In this document: positions 34,017 to 38,627 of the stretch, piece after piece
Layout of the letters: the number at the start of each line of letters is the position of its first letter
Numbering within the stretch: the stretch's first letter is position 1
Source: Lachnospiraceae bacterium UBA938
Lineage (GTDB): Bacteria > Bacillota > Clostridia > Lachnospirales > Lachnospiraceae
Direction of reading: 5' to 3'
Length of the DNA stretch: 38,627 nt
NCBI GenBank assembly: GCA_002293475.1
Contig: DBDG01000012.1
Span: forward strand, 1-38,627
The notes under the pieces: model-generated
Told to the model about the DNA's origin: nothing
The model's database searches: none
The model's input: the letters and a program-made list of their open reading frames with translations, nothing else
Translations under genes and position numbers: made by a program

Positions 34017-34361
34017 ATGGAAAAAACGACCAGTACAGTAGAATATAATACCAACTGCGCGAAGATATGCCCAATCGTATACGCTATAAACATTATCGGT
34101 CAAAAATGGAAAATACCTATATTATGGAATATTACGGAGTATGACACATTGCATTACAATGAGCTAAAACGTTTGGTTTCTCCAATTAGTAATACAGCTC
34201 TGACAAGATGCCTGAGAGAACTTGAAGAATATGGCCTGGTCAATCGGCTTAATCATAATACCATTCCACCATCGGTAGAATATAGTTTAACTGAACAAGG
34301 AAGAGCGTTGCAGCCTGCCCTAAATGAATTGCATCGTTGGGGAGAATCTCAACTAAAATAA
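34017..34361 (+). CDS. HxlR-family winged-helix regulator
   Basis: This 114-residue DNA-binding protein fits the HxlR family in length and pattern: an N-terminal Cys motif (NCAKICPIVYAINIIGQKWK), then helix-turn-helix HYNELKRLVSPISNTALTR with CLRELEEYGLVNR and the wing PPSVEYSLTEQG. Such regulators often sense electrophiles or oxidants through the conserved Cys (Cys14 or Cys18 here). GAGGTG lies just before the ATG. It is divergent from nitroreductase and flavodoxin reductase genes and is their likely regulator. The gene is followed by debris of a SAP-domain gene. Confidence 0.93.
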   Translation: MEKTTSTVEYNTNCAKICPIVYAINIIGQKWKIPILWNITEYDTLHYNELKRLVSPISNTALTRCLRELEEYGLVNRLNHNTIPPSVEYSLTEQGRALQPALNELHRWGESQLK

Positions 34362-34385
34362 CCTGCATAATTTTCAAATAAAAAT

Positions 34386-34509
34386 TTATCTTGCTGCCAT
34401 TAGACTTGAGACCACGAGCCTTGCAAATTTTGATTAGTTCCTCCCTATACCAGTAATATTTGCAGAACTCTGCATAGTCTTTAATGCTGTCAAATTCAGG
34501 TCTTTACAT
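34386..34509 (-). pseudogene. 5' remnant of a SAP-domain protein gene, copy 1
   Basis: Read on the minus strand from the ATG at 34509, codon 2 is TAA where copy 2 has CAG. The frame then reads RPEFDSIKDYAEFCKYYWYR, then EELIKICKARGLKSNGSK. This matches the N-terminus of the SAP-domain/DUF6434 proteins common in Bacillota. Similarity is lost near 34386. It is a dead fragment with a premature stop and no 3' part. Confidence 0.75.
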
Positions 34510-34604
34510 TCTTCATATTCCATCCTACTTCTTTTCTTTATGTGTAGTAATAATTGGTAGTGAGTCACATTTTAGATTAACATTTTGCGCCCGTTTTCCG
34601 ATTG

Positions 34605-34979
34605 CTATACAACCGATGTCAATTTATTTATGGCTGTCTGTTCATCTGGAACAAAGAAAATGGAATTGCCTTGATTGCACTCATAAATGAAGTCCCTCAA
34701 CGGCTTGCTTGTATATTTTGAAAAATCACCGATGATTGCGATTTTTTTAGAGTAGGTAACAAACTTTTGCAATATCTCACCTGCTATGCCCGAACTCAAT
34801 CTGAAAAAATCCTCAATGATAGCGTCCTTGTTAATCGCTACCCTGTGGCAATCATCATTATAATCAATCGTTGCTATCAGGTCTAACGCAGATTGAGTAT
34901 CAATAATAATTTGTTCGTCGCTTTGAATAACAGCAACGGCAATTCCGTTGTTCCGAATAATCCGTTTCTCCATAAACAT
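34605..34979 (-). CDS. DUF4180 family protein
   Basis: This is a 124-residue soluble protein. The pattern IDTQSALDLIATIDYND, then NKDAIIEDFFRLSSGIAGEI, then FVTYSKKIAIIGDFSKYTSK and LRDFIYECNQGNSIFFV matches DUF4180, a small alpha/beta family of unknown function often found beside regulators. GGAGAGG precedes the ATG at 34979. It lies 26 bases after another small gene on the same strand, so the two form an operon. Confidence 0.82.
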   Translation of the reverse strand: MFMEKRIIRNNGIAVAVIQSDEQIIIDTQSALDLIATIDYNDDCHRVAINKDAIIEDFFRLSSGIAGEILQKFVTYSKKIAIIGDFSKYTSKPLRDFIYECNQGNSIFFVPDEQTAINKLTSVV

Positions 34980-35005
34980 TTTGAATTCCTCTCCATAGCC
35001 AGCTA

Positions 35006-35482
35006 CTAATCAAATCTTTTTTCAGCATCTTTAGTGTGCCGCTTTTTAAAAAAACAAAGTGACTTTTCTTTTAATAAATTTACAATTATTACTTCTGCTT
35101 CAGCATCGGCATCCATTGTCTCAAATATCCCAATATCCAAAACATTTTGAACTTCTCGATCCTCAGACATTGCCATTCGTTCAAAAAAATCTACTAACTT
35201 TTTGACCTTTATCAGTTCATTTTCTTTTCCTGTGAGCTGATACTCCTTAACCAGTCTGATAAAATATTGCCGTAATATCATTTCACAAAATGGATATACC
35301 GGTGGATTTGACTTGATTTCGATTGATTCTTCTAATACTTTCTGGCGTAATTCGTACATATAATATGTCAAAGTAGATAAATCCGGTTCATAAAGAGTAA
35401 TCGCATCATAATCATTCTTATATATTTCCATTATTTCCGGAAATTCATTTAGCACAGCATCAACTAAATTATCAAATTTCAT
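35006..35482 (-). CDS. Small acidic protein of unknown function (possibly DUF7674)
   Basis: This 158-residue, mostly helical, acidic protein has no signal peptide or membrane segment. The start MKFDNLVDAVLNEFPEIMEI and the later LRQYFIRLVKEYQLTGKENE resemble, from memory, the DUF7674 group of small proteins that includes immunity-like members; that match is uncertain. The C-terminus is basic (FFKKRHTKDAEKRFD). AGAGGTGATAT lies before the ATG. The 41-bp palindromic repeat at 35505-35545 sits 23 bases upstream, exactly as the related copy does before the XRE gene. It is co-directional with DUF4180. Confidence 0.6.
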   Translation of the reverse strand: MKFDNLVDAVLNEFPEIMEIYKNDYDAITLYEPDLSTLTYYMYELRQKVLEESIEIKSNPPVYPFCEMILRQYFIRLVKEYQLTGKENELIKVKKLVDFFERMAMSEDREVQNVLDIGIFETMDADAEAEVIIVNLLKEKSLCFFKKRHTKDAEKRFD

Positions 35483-35504
35483 TCTTATATCACCTCTGTC
35501 TTTT

Positions 35505-35545
35505 TCAATTACTTGACTTATAACTCAATCCAGTATAGCACAAAA
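35505..35545. repeat. 41-bp repeat with 16-bp palindrome, copy A
   Basis: This stretch equals 37858-37898 at 40 of 41 positions. It contains TTGACTTATAACTCAA, a 16-bp dyad with one mismatched pair. It lies just upstream of the ATG at 35482. It may be an operator shared with the XRE gene or a recombination joint, because the broken TIGR04076 gene runs straight into it. Confidence 0.85.
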
Positions 35546-35781
35546 TCACCAACTTTGGTGAGATCACCGCCACTCCTAACAGCTTCCATCAAAGGAAACA
35601 GCATCATCATTGTCTTTGAACAGATTCCGTAACCATCCGCATTAACCGGGCATCCATAAGTACATTTATAGACATCACCGATTTATTCACCATTATGGCA
35701 ATACCTTTCTGTATGATCTCCATGCAGAAAACCTATTACTTCTATCGTAAATTCATATTCTTCGTCATACCACTTTTTCAT
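35518..35781 (-). pseudogene. TIGR04076-family gene remnant
   Basis: Hand translation from the ATG at 35781 gives MKKWYDEEYEFTIEVIGFLH, then GDHTERYCHNGE and a TAA (35683-35685). The frame then continues with IGDVYKCTYGCPVNADGYGI, then CSKTMMMLFPLMEAVRSGGD. This Cys-containing pattern is that of TIGR04076 proteins (about 100 residues). The in-frame stop and loss of the C-terminal Cys region, where sequence passes into the 41-bp repeat, show that it is broken. Confidence 0.75.
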
Positions 35782-35800
35782 ATTTTTCTCCATTTGTCAG

Positions 35801-35938
35801 TTATGCCAAAAAATGATATTGCTTCAAAGTCTGGCTCTGCGTATTCCTGATCTCTGTATTTACGCCTTTTAAGGCAGTTTGTAGTTTGGTAGTATCGCTG
35901 CCGATCTCAACGGTAATACCCTAGATTCTGCCAGCCAT
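35801..35938 (-). pseudogene. N-terminal fragment of a phage tail tape-measure gene
   Basis: AAGGAGGGA precedes the ATG at 35938. The frame reads MAGRI, then TAG, then GITVEIGSDTTKLQTALKGV and NTEIRNTQSQ. This matches the conserved start of Siphoviridae-type tape-measure proteins in Bacillota (MAGRIKGITVEIGGDTT pattern), with a stop in place of Lys6. Similarity ends after about 36 codons. It is a relic of a prophage or phage-like element. Confidence 0.8.
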
Positions 35939-35977
35939 CCGATTCCCTCCTTCCTGTTCATTATGTCTATAAATCCG

Positions 35978-36967
35978 TTACACTATAACCGGCAACACTT
36001 TCTTTTCTATAAAGTCTACCCTATCGAAGATTCTCGGCTTGAATGTTCCGGTTATACCAACAGAGATCTTCTTTTCCATATTGACATAGATTATATTGCC
36101 ACTATCACCGATTGCAGCATAAACTTCTTTGTTATCATAAGGCTTATACCACAGATATCCGTAGTTCATACAACCAAATCGCTCACTAAGCTTAAGATGT
36201 GGTGCCACCATGTCTCTTATGTATTCTTCGGAGATTATCCTTGTTCCGTCATGCTGACCATAATTTAACGCCAATGCACCGATCACAGCCATATCAAGTG
36301 CGGACATACACAATCCCCAACCTGCGGTAACTGTACCTTGAGGATCAGAGTACCACTCATATTTCCTTGGATTCTTATTCATGAAGAAATCAAACTGATC
36401 TTCTTTGGAGCTGTCTCCGTGCATTATTCGCTCAGGAAGGCCAAGTGGCTTAAACAGATTCCTGTTGGCAAAATCTATGCACTTCTCACCGGTTGCTTTT
36501 TCAATTATTCCAGCTAAGATCTGAATACCAAGCGTAGCATACCTGAACTCACCTGTGATTCCATTACGGCCTCCAAGATAATCAAGTGTCGTATACGTAA
36601 AGTCCTGTGAAGTACACACCTTCTTCCAAGGTTCTGACTTACCTTTATATGGAGCTGTCATAGTAAGCATATGTCTGATTGTGACATCGTAGATGGTTTT
36701 CTCACCTCGCTTAACAGTATAATCAGGAAAGAAATCCATCACCTTCTGATCCACACTCTTGATGCAGCCTTTGTCTAATGCAATTCCCGCAAGCAATGCC
36801 ATCACACCTTTGGTCACTGAATTGACATTCATCGCATCTTCGGTCTTAAATCCGTGCCAGCAATCATCATATGCAGTCTCGCCGTCTTTAATCGCATAAA
36901 TCTGACAGATATTACTCTCATTTCCTGTGCTACCGGAAATGAATCTGTGAAGTTCTTCCTTGTTCAT
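35978..36967 (-). CDS. Serine hydrolase, beta-lactamase class C family
   Basis: This 329-residue penicillin-binding-like hydrolase has the catalytic SVTK (Ser50, Lys53 from the chosen start). The second motif region reads GEFRYATLGIQILAGIIEKATG, where many family members have YSN. The usual HTG near the C-terminus is replaced by AIGDSGN. There is no signal peptide, so it is probably cytosolic; such proteins are often esterases or peptidases rather than true beta-lactamases. I chose the ATG at 36967, six bases after the GAGGTGGAAA ribosome site region. An adjacent ATG at 36970 is too close and the TTG at 37009 has no support. It sits between gene remnants but itself looks intact. Confidence 0.87.
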   Translation of the reverse strand: MNKEELHRFISGSTGNESNICQIYAIKDGETAYDDCWHGFKTEDAMNVNSVTKGVMALLAGIALDKGCIKSVDQKVMDFFPDYTVKRGEKTIYDVTIRHMLTMTAPYKGKSEPWKKVCTSQDFTYTTLDYLGGRNGITGEFRYATLGIQILAGIIEKATGEKCIDFANRNLFKPLGLPERIMHGDSSKEDQFDFFMNKNPRKYEWYSDPQGTVTAGWGLCMSALDMAVIGALALNYGQHDGTRIISEEYIRDMVAPHLKLSERFGCMNYGYLWYKPYDNKEVYAAIGDSGNIIYVNMEKKISVGITGTFKPRIFDRVDFIEKKVLPVIV

Positions 36968-37009
36968 CATTTTCCACCTCTTTATTAAGATTTGGCGTGC
37001 TAAAATCAA

Positions 37010-37154
37010 GGTTAAGTGAATCTTTTTTGAAATCTCTCAATATCATCAGCAACTCACCTGTCCTATATCATCCTTATATTTTTCAAACAGATCGTGCGAA
37101 TACTCTTTTTTCATATCCGACTCTCTGACATCTTCCACAATGCCGCGGCCGCCT
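37010..37154. other. Noncoding gap with short leftover frames
   Basis: On the minus strand two protein-like but very short frames appear (MKKEYSHDLFEKYKDDIGQ and ERLKAAAALWKMSESRI). I cannot assign them. They fit debris left by deletions next to the SAP remnant. Confidence 0.35.
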
Positions 37155-37274
37155 TCAGTCGTTCAGGAAATATCTTCGTTGCGCTTTACAGATTTTGATC
37201 AATTCATCCCTGTACCAGTAATATTTACTGAACTCTGCATAGTCCTTAATGCTGTCAAATTCAGGTCTCTGCAT
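37155..37274 (-). pseudogene. 5' remnant of a SAP-domain protein gene, copy 2
   Basis: The ATG at 37274 opens a 39-codon frame: MQRPEFDSIKDYAEFSKYYW, then YRDELIKICKA. It matches copy 1 (34386-34509) closely at DNA level, including upstream bases (GTAGGATGGAA). Similarity to the SAP family stops after KICKA, followed by RRYFLND and a stop. So it is a truncated copy with intact start. Confidence 0.75.
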
Positions 37275-37302
37275 TTCTATTGTTCCATCCTACGTTCCAT
37301 AA

Positions 37303-37620
37303 TTATTGTTTCTTTTTCTTTGGTGCTGGTAGTTCTTCATACATAGCTTCCAACAGTTCTCGCAGGAACTCTTTATTCTCTACATCATCCACAAGGAGCA
37401 TTTCCTTCGCCCCTTCATACGGAAATTCCAGATTCGCATCCGGCATTTTCGCTACAGCTGATTTCGTGGGCTTCACAAGAAAGCGATCATCATAGATGCC
37501 GCCAACCACTTTGCCCCCATAATAAATGATATATTCGCCCATCATCGCGCGATAGGAAATATCATCCAGTTCTGAAAGCTGCTCTAATATGAAATCAAGG
37601 TATTCTTTGCTTGATGCCAT
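37303..37620 (-). CDS. TfoX/Sxy N-terminal domain protein
   Basis: This 105-residue protein starts at the ATG at 37620 (MASSKEYLDFILEQLSELDD). It carries the TfoX N-terminal pattern YRAMMGEYIIYYGGKVVGGI, then YDDRFLVKPT. The family is named after competence regulators but in Bacillota small stand-alone members have no known role. The basic tail PAPKKKKQ is typical. The start lies one base after the XRE stop codon, with GAGAGG inside the XRE end, so the two genes are translationally coupled. Confidence 0.9.
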   Translation of the reverse strand: MASSKEYLDFILEQLSELDDISYRAMMGEYIIYYGGKVVGGIYDDRFLVKPTKSAVAKMPDANLEFPYEGAKEMLLVDDVENKEFLRELLEAMYEELPAPKKKKQ

Positions 37621-37621
37621 C

Positions 37622-37837
37622 CTATTTTTCCTCTCGCTCCACATAATGCAATTCCACATCAAAGCCCAGATCCTCCATCATAGCCAAGAAGGTCTTGTTC
37701 ATGATCTGCTCTTTACTGCGGACAATCTTATTCACATATGACGGCGATGTACCGATATTCTCCGCTATCTTTGCCTGCGTAGTAGCCTTCTCGATACATC
37801 TCATCTTCACATCCATTTCAATGTTGTTCTTCAGCAT
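37622..37837 (-). CDS. XRE-family helix-turn-helix regulator
   Basis: This is a 71-residue single-domain DNA-binding protein. The helix-turn-helix reads TTQAKIAENIGTSPSYVNKI (residues about 19-38), followed by a dimerisation tail LGFDVELHYVEREEK. GGAG lies nine bases before the ATG. It forms a two-gene operon with TfoX. The 41-bp repeat with a 16-bp palindrome sits 21 bases upstream and is a natural autoregulatory operator. The same sequence stands before the gene at 35482, a possible second target. Confidence 0.88.
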   Translation of the reverse strand: MLKNNIEMDVKMRCIEKATTQAKIAENIGTSPSYVNKIVRSKEQIMNKTFLAMMEDLGFDVELHYVEREEK

Positions 37838-37857
37838 ATTTTTCTCCGCTGTTTATC

Positions 37858-37898
37858 TCAATTACTTGACTTATAACTCAATCCAGTATAACACAAAA
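37858..37898. repeat. 41-bp repeat with 16-bp palindrome, copy B
   Basis: This is the second copy of the element at 35505-35545 (40/41 identical), placed just upstream of the XRE gene. A weaker relative of its core, TTGATTTATAATCTAATCC, lies at 37982-38000, which would be consistent with several binding sites for the XRE protein. Confidence 0.85.
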
Positions 37899-38043
37899 CC
37901 TTCGTTCTGAACAGCCGGAAAATAAAAAAAGCCGGTCAGCAAAAACATAGTAAACTTAAAAGGAAGTATCTATCCTTTCTTTTGATTTATAATCTAATCC
38001 TGATTTGTTTATCTTAATAGTCTTGATTACTTACTCATGCTAA

Positions 38044-38352
38044 TCAACATAGACTCATAAATCCATACCCCTGTACAGTCATACCCAAATCACTGTCATC
38101 AAGAATCTCATGTCCTTTTTCCACCTCTTCCTCACCCCCCATCGCCGGCCCAAGCTTCCCCGTCTCCTCCACAAACTTATCATCCGTCACATGCGTATAG
38201 ATATCAATCGTCGTACTGTAAGGCTGGCCCTCATACTGAATCGACAATGATCTGTTGACATTGATGCACTTATTCTCAAAATCAACGTCGCTCCATTTCA
38301 ACCCGCCGATCTCCCCTACCCGCAGACCGGTCAGAAACATAATATAAAACAT
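38044..38352 (-). pseudogene. Tyrosine recombinase/integrase remnant with internal deletion
   Basis: This frame holds two separate parts of a site-specific integrase. The first is the Arg-I box FLTGLRVGEIGGLKWSDVDF plus NKCINVNRSLSIQ. The second is the catalytic Tyr box TTIDIYTHVTDDKFVEETGK. The roughly 100 residues between them, with the HxxR and His/Trp boxes, are missing; the join is near IQYEGQPYSTT. The N-terminal core-binding domain is also gone and a TGA lies just upstream in frame. It cannot be active and marks a former mobile element. Confidence 0.85.
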
Positions 38353-38446
38353 CTCAGACCTGTCTCTATTTTTCCATACTGATCAACGGTTATATAGAAT
38401 CAAGTATCAAAGCATGCCGGCAGCCCTTTTTTGAAGAGCTCACTGA

Positions 38447-38472
38447 GGGGCAGAGCAGGCTTTCCCTGCCCC
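38447..38472. other. GC-rich hairpin
   Basis: GGGGCAG and CTGCCCC form a 7-bp stem with a 12-base loop in otherwise AT-rich noncoding sequence between 38353 and 38560. No T-run follows on either strand, so terminator function is doubtful. Confidence 0.4.
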
Positions 38473-38560
38473 CACTAAAATACTTTTATTATAAGACCAC
38501 GTCAAAAGGTAAATGCTCCATTATCTATGTCTTGACCAAACGACCTTCTCATGAGATAAT

Positions 38561-38627
38561 TACCGTGACAATATTATGTTGATAACCTTGATAAAAATGT
38601 TAAGTTCCATCACGGAGGTCTTTCTTT
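38561..38627 (+). repeat. 67-bp direct repeat, right copy
   Basis: This is the match to 32293-32359 (59/67 identical). It ends at the window edge with the consensus ribosome site GGAGG and TCTTTCTTT. If the next base is G, a TTG start would follow as in the left copy. The intact gene probably lies outside the window. Confidence 0.9.

Overview
The window is low-to-medium GC DNA from an anaerobic member of the Bacillota. Class Clostridia, perhaps Lachnospiraceae-like, is an inference. It rests on AGGAGG-type ribosome sites, TTGACA/TATAAT promoters, an AgrA/AgrC-type LytTR two-component pair, a cobalamin-dependent MetH without a reactivation domain, and many small families common in gut Clostridia (DUF5058, DUF4180, TIGR04076, SAP-domain, TfoX). 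No rRNA, tRNA or CRISPR array is visible.

Layout. (1) 1-4892: a cardiolipin synthase divergent from a three-gene operon of two small multi-spanning membrane proteins (DUF5058 and a partner) and a membrane-anchored PM20D1-like M20 peptidase. (2) 4885-9499: a 996-residue TIR / transmembrane / coiled-coil / beta-propeller protein, followed upstream by an AgrC-like kinase with one membrane segment and its LytTR regulator, all on the minus strand. (3) 9574-13669: a DHH phosphoesterase with an unusual C-terminal extension, a Glu/Pro-rich lipoprotein, and galactokinase. (4) 13728-25783: a starch/maltodextrin locus read on the minus strand. Its order is a secreted alpha-amylase of cyclodextrin-glucanotransferase architecture, a surface-anchored starch-binding protein with three CBM26-like modules, a binding protein and two permeases of an ABC importer (no ATPase), a cytoplasmic neopullulanase-type GH13 enzyme, a LacI regulator, and then methionine synthase. 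The logic is to cut starch outside, hold it at the surface, import maltodextrins, hydrolyse them inside and sense them through LacI. (5) 25784-32226: single genes, including a secreted Ser/Pro-rich protein behind a striking operator-like dyad, a rhomboid protease, an SDR dehydrogenase, a TIM-barrel epimerase, a tandem pair of zinc-ribbon membrane paralogues and an orphan Phd-type antitoxin.

(6) 32293-38627 is an accessory, decayed region. Intact small genes (nitroreductase, flavodoxin reductase, HxlR regulator, DUF4180, serine hydrolase, XRE regulator, TfoX) lie among gene debris. I identified by hand translation a stub of a second flavodoxin gene, two 5' stubs of a SAP-domain gene, a broken TIGR04076 gene, the N-terminus of a phage tail tape-measure protein with an in-frame stop, and an internally deleted tyrosine recombinase. 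A 67-bp direct repeat (59/67 identical) occurs at both ends of this region, and a 41-bp repeat with a 16-bp palindrome lies just upstream of two of its genes. Together these suggest an old integrated element that is being eroded.

Most promising for new biology are the TIR receptor-like protein with its reduced Agr-type pair, the DUF5058/partner/M20 operon, and the tandem zinc-ribbon paralogues.
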